Source: Hymenobacter nivis (GTDB taxonomy: Bacteria; Bacteroidota; Bacteroidia; Cytophagales; Hymenobacteraceae). Taken from it: a DNA stretch of 64,000 nt. Positions within the stretch are counted from its first letter, which is position 1. The number at the start of each line of letters is the position of its first letter. Where the stretch lies: positions 4,216,001 to 4,280,000 of the forward strand of contig NZ_CP029145.1 of assembly GCF_003149515.1 (NCBI RefSeq), written 5' to 3'. The position numbers and the translations under genes were made by a program. The notes beneath the pieces are model-generated. The model was given only the letters and a program-made list of their open reading frames with translations, was not told the origin of the DNA and ran no database searches. Shown in pieces: positions 22,631 through 30,650 of this stretch.

Positions 22631-23725
22631 CTATTTAATAATGCCGAACGTAATCAGGCTGCCCGTGAGCAGGATGTTGAAGATGGCAAGGGGAATGAGA
22701 ATCGTCCAGCCCAGGCGCATCAGCTGGTCGTAGCGGAAGCGCGGCAGCGTCCACCGCACCCACATGAAGAAAAAGATAAAGGCAAAAATCTTAGCAAACA
22801 GCCCCACCGCGCCCAGCACGGTGATGATGTTCTGCGCCGTAACCAATTCCAGGCCGCGCGACGAGGCAAGCCAGTCGCGGAATTCGTACTGGAACGGGAA
22901 GTTAAACCCGCCGAAGTACAACACGCTCATCACAGCCGACACCACGAAGATGTTGATGTACTCCGAGAACAGGTACAGGCCCAGTTTCATCGAGCTATAC
23001 TCAGTGTGGTAGCCGCCCACTAACTCGGTTTCGCACTCGGGCAGATCGAAAGGCGTCCGGTTGGTTTCAGCGAACGCGCAGACCAGGAAAATGATGAAGC
23101 CCAGTGGCTGTTTCATGATGTTCCAGTTAAAGATGTCTCGCCACACAAAGGGTGCGTCCGAAGCTTGCTGGAAGGTGATTTCGCGTAGCGACAGCGTGCC
23201 CGAAATCATCAGCACGGCGATGAGCGCCAGGCCCATGGCCAGCTCGTAGCTAATATTCTGCGAAGCGGCGCGAATGGCCCCTAGCAGCGAAAACTTGTTG
23301 TTCGAAGCCCAGCCGCCAATCATAACGCCGTACACGCCCAGCGACACAACGCCGAATATGTAGAGCATTCCCACATTGATTTCGATGCCCTGCAAGTGCA
23401 CTACCGTGCTGCCAAACTGCACCGCGTTGCCAAACGGAATTACGGCCGATGACATCAGGGCCGTGGTCATGGCCAGGCAAGGCCCGAAGGTGAACAAAGC
23501 TTTGCTGGCCCCGCCTGGAAAAAATTCTTCCTTCGTAAACATTTTCACGGCGTCGGCCAAGGGCTGGGCCAGGCCGTAGGGGCCCGCGCGGTCGGGGCCC
23601 ACCCGGTCCTGCATAAAGGCGGCAATCACGCGCTCGGCGTAGGTGCAGTAAGTGGCAATCAGCAGCGAAAGGCCGAAGATGACCAGGATGACGAGGCCTT
23701 GCCAGCCCAGGGTTTCAAAAGTCAT
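22631..23725 (-). CDS. nuoH: NADH-quinone oxidoreductase subunit H
   Basis: A 364-residue membrane subunit with eight or nine hydrophobic segments that forms much of the quinone-binding chamber with NuoB and NuoD. Conserved segments include RVIAAFMQDRVGPDRAGPYG, PFGNAVQFG, WASNNKFSLLGAIRAASQ and FAETNRTPFDLPECETELVG, the last holding acidic residues important for coupling. The start at ATG 23725 gives MTFETLGWQGLVILV. A 74-base, rather AT-rich gap separates it from nuoG. Confidence 0.96.
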   Translation of the reverse strand: MTFETLGWQGLVILVIFGLSLLIATYCTYAERVIAAFMQDRVGPDRAGPYGLAQPLADAVKMFTKEEFFPGGASKALFTFGPCLAMTTALMSSAVIPFGNAVQFGSTVVHLQGIEINVGMLYIFGVVSLGVYGVMIGGWASNNKFSLLGAIRAASQNISYELAMGLALIAVLMISGTLSLREITFQQASDAPFVWRDIFNWNIMKQPLGFIIFLVCAFAETNRTPFDLPECETELVGGYHTEYSSMKLGLYLFSEYINIFVVSAVMSVLYFGGFNFPFQYEFRDWLASSRGLELVTAQNIITVLGAVGLFAKIFAFIFFFMWVRWTLPRFRYDQLMRLGWTILIPLAIFNILLTGSLITFGIIK

Positions 23726-23799
23726 GTCTTTAATTGTTTATTGGTTAATGATTAAATCGTTGATTGCAATTATGCTCAACAATTTAATTACTAAGCCAT

Positions 23800-24816
23800 T
23801 TAGCCGTTCAAGCCGCCTAGTTTCAGCGGTGGGTTTTGCTGAAGGTCGCGGATGGTGCTCTCGGGCAAATCGGCAATGATCTGCGGGTTTACCACTGGCA
23901 GTTCGTAGTGGCCTTGCGAGATAACCGAAGAGCGGTCGACGTGCGCGGGGCCCTCTAATACCCAATCGGCCGTTTCTTTTTTATCGAAGCGGCACTCGTT
24001 GCAAATCCACTCTTTCACTTCGCCGTACTCGTCCTTGCGGGCCGTTACGCGCATCACATCTTTACCCTTGTACCAGAGCGTTACGTGGCCGTTGCACTTC
24101 TCGTGGCTGCATTCACGGTGCGCGCTCATGGGCTTTGTGAACCACACGCGCTGCTTGAAGCGGAATGTTTTGTCGGTCAGGGCCCCCACGGGGCACACGT
24201 CGATGACGTTGCCGCTGAAGTCGTTGTCAATAATTTTGTCGATGTATGTGCCAATTTCCGAAGCATCGCCCCGGCCTAGTACACCGTGCACGCGGCCATC
24301 GGTAAGCTGGTCGGCGGTGTACACGCAGCGGTAGCACAGGATGCAGCGCGTCATGTGCAACTGCACATAGGGCCCGATGTCGATCTTCTCGAACGTGCGG
24401 CGCTCCTCTTCATAGCGCGTGGTGCTCACGCCGTGCTCGAAGGCGAAGTTTTGCAAGTCGCACTCGCCGGCCTGGTCGCACACCGGGCAATCGAGCGGAT
24501 GGTTGATGAGTAGCATTTCCACGATGCCCTTGCGCACATCGAGCACCTGCTGGCTGGTCGTGTTTTCCACCACCATGCCATCCTGTACCGGCGTAATGCA
24601 CGAGGCCACCAGCTTGGGCATGGGGCGCGGGTCCTTCGCCGAGCCGGCGGCTACGCGCACCAAACAGGCGCGACACTTGCCGCCGCTGCCCTTCAGCGGG
24701 GTGTAGTAGCACATGGCGGGCGGCACCACACCGCCCCCAATTTTGCGGGCTGCGTTGAGGATGGTGGTGCCATCGGGCACTTCCACTTCAATGCCGTCGA
24801 ACGTAATTTTAGCCAT
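23800..24816 (-). CDS. nuoG: NuoG-like 2Fe-2S/4Fe-4S subunit of complex I, short form
   Basis: A 338-residue protein, much shorter than the 700-900 residues of full NuoG. The N-terminal 2Fe-2S domain has CYYTPLKGSGGKCRACLVRV and a later Cys in ASCITPV; the His/Cys 4Fe-4S site is HPLDCPVCDQAGECDLQN; a further cluster site includes RCILCYRCVYTADQ and VIDVCPVGAL. A last Cys set (HRECSHEKCNGHV and WICNECRFD) corresponds to the start of the molybdopterin-type region, but the rest of that domain is absent. Such short NuoG forms occur in Bacteroidota. It should still conduct electrons from NuoF to NuoI. Confidence 0.92.
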   Translation of the reverse strand: MAKITFDGIEVEVPDGTTILNAARKIGGGVVPPAMCYYTPLKGSGGKCRACLVRVAAGSAKDPRPMPKLVASCITPVQDGMVVENTTSQQVLDVRKGIVEMLLINHPLDCPVCDQAGECDLQNFAFEHGVSTTRYEEERRTFEKIDIGPYVQLHMTRCILCYRCVYTADQLTDGRVHGVLGRGDASEIGTYIDKIIDNDFSGNVIDVCPVGALTDKTFRFKQRVWFTKPMSAHRECSHEKCNGHVTLWYKGKDVMRVTARKDEYGEVKEWICNECRFDKKETADWVLEGPAHVDRSSVISQGHYELPVVNPQIIADLPESTIRDLQQNPPLKLGGLNG

Positions 24817-24877
24817 TGGATATCAGGTTAAAACAGTAGCTGCCGGGCGGCTCTGGGGCCAGCCCGGCGGTTTTACT

Positions 24878-26218
24878 TTAGGCTAGCACGCCCGCGCCCC
24901 GATACACGGCCCCCGGCTGGGTGGCCTCGTGCGGATGCTTCACGTGCCACTCAAATTCGTCGCGAAAGTGGCGCACGGCGGCGGCCACTGGCCAGGCCGC
25001 AGCTTCGCCCAGCGGGCAGATGGTGTTGCCCTCAATCTGCTTGGCCACGCTCACCACCAAGTCAATGTCGTGCATTGAGCCATGGCCGTGCTCCAGGCGG
25101 TGCAGCACTTTCTCCAGCCAGCCGGTGCCTTCGCGGCAGGGCGAGCACTGGCCGCAGCTTTCATGGTGGTAAAAGCGGGAGAAATTCCAGGTATTCTTCA
25201 CGATGCACGTGGTTTCGTCCATCGCGATGAAGCCGCCCGAGCCCAGCATGGTGCCCGTTACAAAGCCGCCATCGCTGAGCGACTCATAAGTCATCAGGCG
25301 GTTCTCGCCGGCCGCGGTCTTCAGGATTAGCTCCTTAGGCAGAATCGGCACTGACGAGCCGCCGGCCACCACGGCCTTCAGCTCGCGGCCTTTCCAGATG
25401 CCGCCGCAGTACTCGTCGGAGTAGATAAATTCCTCCACCGGCAGACCTAACTCCAGCTCGTAGATGCCGGGCTTATTTAGGTGGCCGCAGGCCGAAAACA
25501 GTTTGGTACCCGTGCTTTTGCCCACGCCCAACTTCGCATATTCATCGCCTCCTTCATTAAGGATGGGCACCACCGAGGCAATACTTTCCACGTTGTTCAC
25601 CACGGTAGGGCGGGCGTAGAGGCCCTGCACAGCCGGAAATGGCGGCTTGTTGCGCGGGTTGCCGCGCTTACCTTCCAACGATTCCAGCAAAGCGGTTTCC
25701 TCGCCGCAGATGTAGGCGCCGGCGCCCGGGTGCACGTGCAAATCAAGCGAATAGCCCGAGCCCAGGATGTTTTCTCCCAGGAAACCCGCGGCGTAAGCCT
25801 CGGCAATGGCCTTTTCCAAAATGCGCAACACGTACAGCAACTCGCCGCGGATGTAGATGTAGCTCGTCCGGGCCCCCAGAGCGTAGCTGCCCGCAATCAT
25901 GCCCTCAATGAGCAGGTGCGGCAACTTCGACATCAGGTAACGGTCCTTAAAGGTGCCGGGCTCCGATTCGTCGGCGTTGCAGACGAGGTAGCGCGGTACG
26001 CCTTCTGGCTTGGCTAAAAAGCTCCACTTCAGGCCGGTGGGGAAGCCGGCACCGCCGCGTCCGCGCAGGCCCGATTTCTTTACCTCATCCACCACCTCAT
26101 CGGGGGTCATAGTTTTCAGGGCTTTTTCCACGGCGCGGTAGCCGCCGTGCTTGCGGTACACCTCAAAGGTCTCGATGCCTTCGACGTTAATGTGTTCAGT
26201 TAAGAGCTTGCGTCCCAT
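24878..26218 (-). CDS. nuoF: NADH-quinone oxidoreductase subunit F
   Basis: A 446-residue subunit that oxidises NADH with FMN and carries cluster N3. The flavin/NADH region is GLRGRGGAGFPTGLKWSF and CNADESEPGTFKDR, the glycine-rich segment GAGAYICGEETALLESLEG follows, and the 4Fe-4S ligands are in ESCGQCSPCREGTGW plus the Cys of NTICPLGEAAAWP. All residues expected for activity are present. It lies 38 bases after nuoE and 61 before nuoG. Confidence 0.97.
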   Translation of the reverse strand: MGRKLLTEHINVEGIETFEVYRKHGGYRAVEKALKTMTPDEVVDEVKKSGLRGRGGAGFPTGLKWSFLAKPEGVPRYLVCNADESEPGTFKDRYLMSKLPHLLIEGMIAGSYALGARTSYIYIRGELLYVLRILEKAIAEAYAAGFLGENILGSGYSLDLHVHPGAGAYICGEETALLESLEGKRGNPRNKPPFPAVQGLYARPTVVNNVESIASVVPILNEGGDEYAKLGVGKSTGTKLFSACGHLNKPGIYELELGLPVEEFIYSDEYCGGIWKGRELKAVVAGGSSVPILPKELILKTAAGENRLMTYESLSDGGFVTGTMLGSGGFIAMDETTCIVKNTWNFSRFYHHESCGQCSPCREGTGWLEKVLHRLEHGHGSMHDIDLVVSVAKQIEGNTICPLGEAAAWPVAAAVRHFRDEFEWHVKHPHEATQPGAVYRGAGVLA

Positions 26219-26256
26219 AGGATTGAAAGTGGATAGCGGGCGATGGGTCTAGTAAA

Positions 26257-26829
26257 TTATTGCTGTTGCTGCGAGTGCACCTCGCCCAGCATTTCCCACG
26301 GCAAAATGGGCCGGTGAATCTGGGCGCGCAGGTCGTTGAGCATGGCATCTACCGCCTCGGTTGTGTCGAGGCTTTCGTAGTACTGCTCACGCACCTGCAC
26401 CACGGGGGCGAAGCCGCAGGCGGCCAGGCATTCCACTTCCTTCAATGTGAAATTGCCATCGGGCGAAGTTTCGCCCACTTTCGCGCCGGTGATGCGCTCC
26501 AGGTTGGCCGTCAACTCGTCGGAGCCGCGCAGCATGCAGGGCCCCGTGCGGCAGATTTCCAGCACGTGCCTGCCCACGGGCTTGAGGTTGTACATGGTGT
26601 AGAAAGTAGCTACTTCGTACACCTCAATCGGGCGGATGCCCAACGTTTCAGCTACCAGGTCCTGCACTTCAGGGCTGACCCAGCCACCAAACTCGGCCTG
26701 CGCAATGTGCAAAACCGGTAACAGCACCGATTTGCTACGGTCGGCAGGGTAGTGGGTAAGCAAGCGCTCGATTTCCGTCTGCCCGGCGGGCGAGAATTGC
26801 AGCTTGGATGGGGCAGTTGTGGGGGCCAT
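26257..26829 (-). CDS. nuoE: NADH-quinone oxidoreductase subunit E
   Basis: A protein of 190 residues from ATG 26829 (MAPTTAPSKLQFSP). It has a thioredoxin-like fold holding the 2Fe-2S cluster N1a, with ligands in EICRTGPCMLRGSDEL (C-x4-C) and VECLAACGFAPVVQV (C-x3-C). YEVATFYTMYNLKPVGRHVLE is the conserved middle. It binds NuoF in the NADH dehydrogenase module. An in-frame start 15 bases upstream is possible but less likely. The C-terminal Gln-rich end (SQQQQ) is not conserved. Confidence 0.95.
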   Translation of the reverse strand: MAPTTAPSKLQFSPAGQTEIERLLTHYPADRSKSVLLPVLHIAQAEFGGWVSPEVQDLVAETLGIRPIEVYEVATFYTMYNLKPVGRHVLEICRTGPCMLRGSDELTANLERITGAKVGETSPDGNFTLKEVECLAACGFAPVVQVREQYYESLDTTEAVDAMLNDLRAQIHRPILPWEMLGEVHSQQQQ

Positions 26830-26851
26830 ATCAATCAAAATCAATCAGAAA

Positions 26852-28114
26852 CTAAGCGTCCAACTCGCCGGCAATCACGTTCATTGACGACAGAATCACG
26901 ATGGCGTCGGAGAGCGTCGTACCTACGGCCATCTCCGGATACGCTTGGTAGTAAATAAAGCACGGGCGGCGAAAGTGCAACCGGTAGGGCGTGCGCCCAC
27001 CGTCCGACACCAAGTAAAATCCCAGCTCGCCGTTGCCGCCTTCCACCGAATGGTACACTTCGCCCACGGGGGCGTCGATTTCGCCCATCACAATTTTGAA
27101 GTGGTAGATCAGGGCCTCCATATTCTTGTACACTTCCTGCTTGGGGGGCAGGTAGTAGTGCGGCGCATCGGCGTGGTAGGGCCCCTCAGGCAACCTATCG
27201 AGCGCTTGGTTGATGATGCGCAGGCTCTGCCAAATCTCCTCGTTGCGCACCATGAAGCGGTCGTACGTGTCGCCGTTGGTACCCACCGGTATATCGAACT
27301 CGAAGTCTTCGTACGACGAGTACGGGTTCATCACCCGTACGTCGTAGTCGACGCCCGCCGCTCGCAGGTTAGGGCCCGTAAAGCCGTAGCTCAGCGCTTT
27401 TTCGGCCGAGATGGGCCCCACGTTCACCACCCGGTCCATGAAGATGCGGTTGCGGTTAAACATGGATTCGAACTCCTTCATAATGGCCGGGAAGGACTTC
27501 AGCCAGGCCCGCAGCTTCTCAATGGCCACCGGCGTGAAGTCGCGTTCCATGCCGCCCACGCGGCCCATGTTGGTGGTGAGGCGGGCCCCGCACACCTCTT
27601 CGTAAATCTCGTAAATCTTCTCCCGCTCCTGAAACAAGTACAGGAAGCCGGTGAAGGCCCCTGTGTCCACGCCCAGGATGGAGTTACAGATGAGATGATC
27701 GGAAATGCGAGCCAATTCCATCATAATCACCCGCATGTACTGGGCGCGCTTGGGCACGGTTACGCCCAGCATTTTCTCTACCGTCATGTGCCAGCCCAAG
27801 TTATTGATGGGGCTGGAGCAGTAGTTCATCCGGTCGGTCAGGGTCGTAATCTGATAGAACGGGCGGCGTTCAGCAATTTTCTCGAACGCGCGGTGGATGT
27901 AGCCAATGGTGGGCACGCCCGACACAATCCGCTCGCCATCCATCTGCAGGATGTTCTGGAAAATGCCGTGCGTAGCCGGGTGCGTGGGCCCCAGGTTCAG
28001 GGTCGTCAGCTCCTGGTTGAAGTCGTTGTGCATGGGCAGCAAGATTTTATCTTGCTGCTCCCGCGCTTCTTCAATGATGTGGTGGGTGCCTTCCAGCGTG
28101 TCGTTTACTGCCAT
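26852..28114 (-). CDS. nuoD: NADH-quinone oxidoreductase subunit D
   Basis: A 420-residue Q-module subunit (49-kDa type) related to the hydrogenase large subunit but without its metal. Typical blocks are LNLGPTHPATHGIFQN, GYIHRAFEKIAERRPFYQ, LTDRMNYCSSPINNLGW and the C-terminal RLHFRRPCFIYYQAYPEMAVG, DAIVILSSMNVIAGELD. The quinone-site His and Tyr residues of this family lie in the first blocks. NuoC is encoded separately just upstream, not fused as in E. coli. Confidence 0.97.
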   Translation of the reverse strand: MAVNDTLEGTHHIIEEAREQQDKILLPMHNDFNQELTTLNLGPTHPATHGIFQNILQMDGERIVSGVPTIGYIHRAFEKIAERRPFYQITTLTDRMNYCSSPINNLGWHMTVEKMLGVTVPKRAQYMRVIMMELARISDHLICNSILGVDTGAFTGFLYLFQEREKIYEIYEEVCGARLTTNMGRVGGMERDFTPVAIEKLRAWLKSFPAIMKEFESMFNRNRIFMDRVVNVGPISAEKALSYGFTGPNLRAAGVDYDVRVMNPYSSYEDFEFDIPVGTNGDTYDRFMVRNEEIWQSLRIINQALDRLPEGPYHADAPHYYLPPKQEVYKNMEALIYHFKIVMGEIDAPVGEVYHSVEGGNGELGFYLVSDGGRTPYRLHFRRPCFIYYQAYPEMAVGTTLSDAIVILSSMNVIAGELDA

Positions 28115-28132
28115 GATGTAAAAATCAGGGGC

Positions 28133-28693
28133 CTAGCGGCCGAAAAACAGGTCGGTTTTATCTTCGCGGGTACCATCTTCCAACGGGTACTCCTTGCGCA
28201 TGGGGAAGTAGTCCATATCCTCCACGTTCAGGATGCGCATCAAGTTGGGATGGCCCGTAAAGATGACGCCGTAAAAGTCGTAAGTTTCGCGCTCCATCCA
28301 GTTGGCCGTCAGATAAATATCGCTCATTGTAGGCACCACCGGGTCGGCCACCGGGAAGAAAATCTTGAGCCGCAGGCGGATGTTTTGCGTGAGGCTATGT
28401 AGGTGGTAAATTATACCCAACTCCTGGCCCGCATTCTCGGGGTAGTTGATGCCACACATGGTGGTGAGGAAGTGCAAAGCAATTTCCTCGTCCTGCTGCA
28501 ACCCGGCGATGATGCCGTGAATGCGCTCCCGCGTAGTAGTGGCCGTGAGCAAACCGTACGACTCCGACACGTCGGTGAAAGCATCTTCGCCAAACAGGGT
28601 GTGTAGGCGTGCCAACAAGCGGGCGTTTTGCACCTTAATAGGGTCGTCGGCGACGGCGGGGGCTACGGGAGCGGCAGAATCTTGGGGCGTCAT
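28133..28693 (-). CDS. nuoC: NADH-quinone oxidoreductase subunit C
   Basis: A 186-residue protein from ATG 28693 (MTPQDSAAPVAPAVADD). The conserved 30-kDa subunit block is HFLTTMCGINYPENAG, then IIYHLHSLTQNIRLRLKIFF, DIYLTANWMERETYDFYGV and FTGHPNLMRILNVEDMD, followed by MRKEYPLE. The open frame goes on far upstream over nuoB, but that part is antisense-like shadow coding; the chosen start lies 8 bases after the nuoB stop. The Ala/Pro-rich first 20 residues are poorly conserved. Confidence 0.95.
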   Translation of the reverse strand: MTPQDSAAPVAPAVADDPIKVQNARLLARLHTLFGEDAFTDVSESYGLLTATTTRERIHGIIAGLQQDEEIALHFLTTMCGINYPENAGQELGIIYHLHSLTQNIRLRLKIFFPVADPVVPTMSDIYLTANWMERETYDFYGVIFTGHPNLMRILNVEDMDYFPMRKEYPLEDGTREDKTDLFFGR

Positions 28694-28701
28694 GCGGTAA
28701 C

Positions 28702-29256
28702 CTACTTGATGTTGTAAGAAGCGAGCAGGGCCTCGTACTCGGGCGAATTGCGGCGGCGAAGAGATTCGTTTTTGGCTAGGTCCTGCACACGCATCAGGCC
28801 GTCGAGCACCTGCTCGGGGCGGGGCGGGCAGCCGGGCACGTACACGTCGACCGGGATGATACGGTCGATGCCTTGCAGCACCGAGTATGAATCGAAAATG
28901 CCGCCCGACGAGGCGCAAGCGCCCATGGCCATTACCCAGCGGGGCTCGGCCATCTGCTCGTACACTTGCTTCACGATGGGGGCCATTTTCTTGGCGATGG
29001 TGCCCATCACCATCAGCAGATCGGCCTGGCGGGGCGAAAAGCTGGGGCGCTCCGAGCCGAAGCGGGAGATGTCGTAGTGCGAGCCCATGGTGGCCATGAA
29101 CTCGATGCCGCAGCACGAGGTGGCGAAGGGCAGCGGCCACAGCGAGTTGGCGCGGGCGATGCCGACCACCTTCTCCAGCGAGGTGGCGAAGAAGCCAGCG
29201 CCTTCCACGCCCTCGGGGGCCTCAACTGTTTTTATTTCCGGAACGCGAGTGTCCAT
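28702..29256 (-). CDS. nuoB: NADH-quinone oxidoreductase subunit B
   Basis: A 184-residue subunit (PSST type) carrying cluster N2, the last Fe-S cluster before quinone. The tandem cysteines are in FATSCCGIEFMAT, with further ligands in GACASSGGIFDSYSVLQG and VPGCPPRPEQVLDGL. ATG 29256 (MDTRVPEIKTVEAPEG) fits the family; the frame extends 13 codons further up. It is 77 bases downstream of nuoA and directly precedes nuoC. Confidence 0.96.
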   Translation of the reverse strand: MDTRVPEIKTVEAPEGVEGAGFFATSLEKVVGIARANSLWPLPFATSCCGIEFMATMGSHYDISRFGSERPSFSPRQADLLMVMGTIAKKMAPIVKQVYEQMAEPRWVMAMGACASSGGIFDSYSVLQGIDRIIPVDVYVPGCPPRPEQVLDGLMRVQDLAKNESLRRRNSPEYEALLASYNIK

Positions 29257-29333
29257 AATCGTCAAAATATCAAGTGGAAAGGCCCGCAGGCCCACTTTCC
29301 CAACACCGCCCGGCGCACAAAAGTTTGAGTGAT

Positions 29334-29726
29334 TTAGGCTTCGTTCCAGCGCAGGATGCCCTTTTTGATGACGTAGCCAAAACCGGCCATCAGCAGGGTG
29401 ATGAACACGAGCATCTCAACGAAGCCGGCCGTGCCCAGGGCCCTAAAGTTCACAGCCCAAGGGTACATAAAGATAACCTCCACATCGAACAGCACGAACA
29501 GGATGGCCGTGAGGAAGTACTTCACCGAAATAGGCGTGCGGGCGTTGCCTACGCTTTCGATGCCGCACTCGAAGGCTTCGTCCTTCACCTTCGACTTGCG
29601 CCGGGGCCCGATGAGGTGCGAGGTGATCATGGCGAAGGCCACGAACGCAACGGCTAAGCCAAACTGAATGACGATGGGCAGGTAGTCGGAGGGCTGGTAG
29701 CCAGCGGCGGGAAGCACTAGGAACAT
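29334..29726 (-). CDS. nuoA: NADH-quinone oxidoreductase subunit A
   Basis: A 130-residue inner-membrane subunit with three hydrophobic helices. It starts at ATG 29726 (MFLVLPAAGYQPSDYLPIVIQFG). The conserved loop KDEAFECGIESVGNARTPIS and the acidic helix FLTAILFVLFDVEVIFMYPW identify NuoA. A -7 promoter lies 44 bases upstream, so this is the first gene of the operon nuoABCDEFGHIJ. A longer frame upstream to 29840 runs through the promoter and is not used. Confidence 0.95.
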   Translation of the reverse strand: MFLVLPAAGYQPSDYLPIVIQFGLAVAFVAFAMITSHLIGPRRKSKVKDEAFECGIESVGNARTPISVKYFLTAILFVLFDVEVIFMYPWAVNFRALGTAGFVEMLVFITLLMAGFGYVIKKGILRWNEA

Positions 29727-29769
29727 GGCAGTCAGGGAGAAAGGAAAACGCGGTGTAAGCGCTATTGAG

Positions 29770-29777
29770 CAAAGGTA
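29770..29777 (-). promoter_or_regulatory. Promoter of the nuo operon (-7 element TACCTTTG)
   Basis: On the minus strand TTTTG is followed 20 bases later by TACCTTTG, matching the -33/-7 arrangement (TTTG and TAnnTTTG) of Bacteroidota housekeeping promoters, 44 bases upstream of nuoA. Confidence 0.65.
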
Positions 29778-29863
29778 GCGCCTACGGGTTTGGGGCGCAA
29801 AATTGGTACTTGAACACCTAAAATGCGGGTGAATCCCCAAAAGTGGGGGCTGTCAAATCCCCT

Positions 29864-30301
29864 TTAATCGGGCAGCGCAGTAAAGCGCATGGTGGCCACG
29901 TTCGCTTTGGCTTCTACTACTATACGCAAGTGGTTCACTGGGTCAGTCCACGCATTGTCAGACTCCGAAGGGTAAAGCGAGTCGCAGTTGTTGATGAAAA
30001 TACCCAGGAATGGCTCTACGGGCCCCGATACAGTTGTGGTAGTGACCTGCTCTTCCGCGGAAACGGTAGCGGCGGTGAAATAGGAGACGATGACGAGGCC
30101 GTTATGCCGATCAGCGAATTGAACGTAGGGCTGCCCACTGCCAGTAGTGCCTTGTTTCCAGGCCCCCAGTGTCGGAGTACTTTGGTAAAGGGCGCGCAGC
30201 GAAACCGGTGTCAGACCTAAAGTAGACTGGGCACGGGCCGTTACGGTCAAAAATAAAAATAAGAAAACGAGAATAATTGCTGCAAATACATTGTGCTGCA
30301 T
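29864..30301 (-). CDS. Exported hypothetical protein
   Basis: A 145-residue protein from ATG 30301 with a signal peptide (MQHNVFAAIILVFLFLFLTVTARAQ). The mature part is about 120 residues of mostly beta structure (PYVQFADRHNGLVIVSYFTA, then LGIFINNCDSLYPSESDNAW and HLRIVVEAKANVATMRFTAL). No family is recognised. Composition is less GC-rich than its neighbours, and it stands alone between the nuo promoter region and a repeat, so it may be a recent arrival. The function is unknown. Confidence 0.65.
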   Translation of the reverse strand: MQHNVFAAIILVFLFLFLTVTARAQSTLGLTPVSLRALYQSTPTLGAWKQGTTGSGQPYVQFADRHNGLVIVSYFTAATVSAEEQVTTTTVSGPVEPFLGIFINNCDSLYPSESDNAWTDPVNHLRIVVEAKANVATMRFTALPD

Positions 30302-30590
30302 GTAGCTAAGCTATGCGTTTGGCGTAGGTTCCACAATGAGTTGGTCCAAAGGGGAAGAGAAATTCGATTAGTCAACCTGGCAAACTGAAATAAGTAGTTT
30401 GGTGGGATTGATTATGCAAAAAGATGGTCATGCTGAGCTTATCGAAGTATTGCTACCACTTCGTTAAACGATTGGTTTAGTGAGCGGTAGAGGTGATTCG
30501 ACAAGCTTAGCATGACGTGCTAAAAATTTAAACCAATTCTACCAAACCACTTACCAGTCAATCCCAGTAGTGCTGTTTTTTAAATCCGGC
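30302..30590. other. Intergenic region without a gene, holding repeat copy 2
   Basis: The stretch between the exported protein and the pruA terminator has no credible reading frame. Its centre (30427-30516) is a copy of the dispersed GTCATGCTGAG inverted repeat; the remainder is moderately AT-rich. The related ACCAAACCACTTA and TAAGTAGTTTGGTGGG segments on either side of the repeat also form a weak outer inverted pair. Confidence 0.6.
30427..30516. repeat. Dispersed inverted repeat, copy 2 (divergent)
   Basis: GTCATGCTGAGCTTATCGAAG (first 20 bases at 30427-30446) pairs with TTCGACAAGCTTAGCATGAC ending at 30516. The internal part CACTTCGTTAAACGATTGG differs from the other copies, so only the arms are conserved. 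Confidence 0.75.
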
Positions 30591-30640
30591 GCCGCGTTGA
30601 AGCGCTGCTCTCAGTAACGAAAGCAGCGCTTCAACGCGGC
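30591..30640. terminator. Terminator downstream of pruA
   Basis: A perfect 19-bp stem (30591-30609 with 30622-30640) with a 12-nt loop lies 10 bases after the pruA stop. T runs occur on both sides (TTTTTT at 30647 on the plus strand, and A-rich sequence at 30575-30585), so it can work in either direction. Confidence 0.8.
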
Positions 30641-30650
30641 GTCAGATTTT

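Noticed and set aside
26945..28402. A 485-codon open frame on the plus strand opposite nuoD and nuoC
   Set aside because: It is a shadow of the GC-rich minus-strand genes; its residues are Val/His/Gly/Ala-rich with no family likeness, and nuoD and nuoC are certain.
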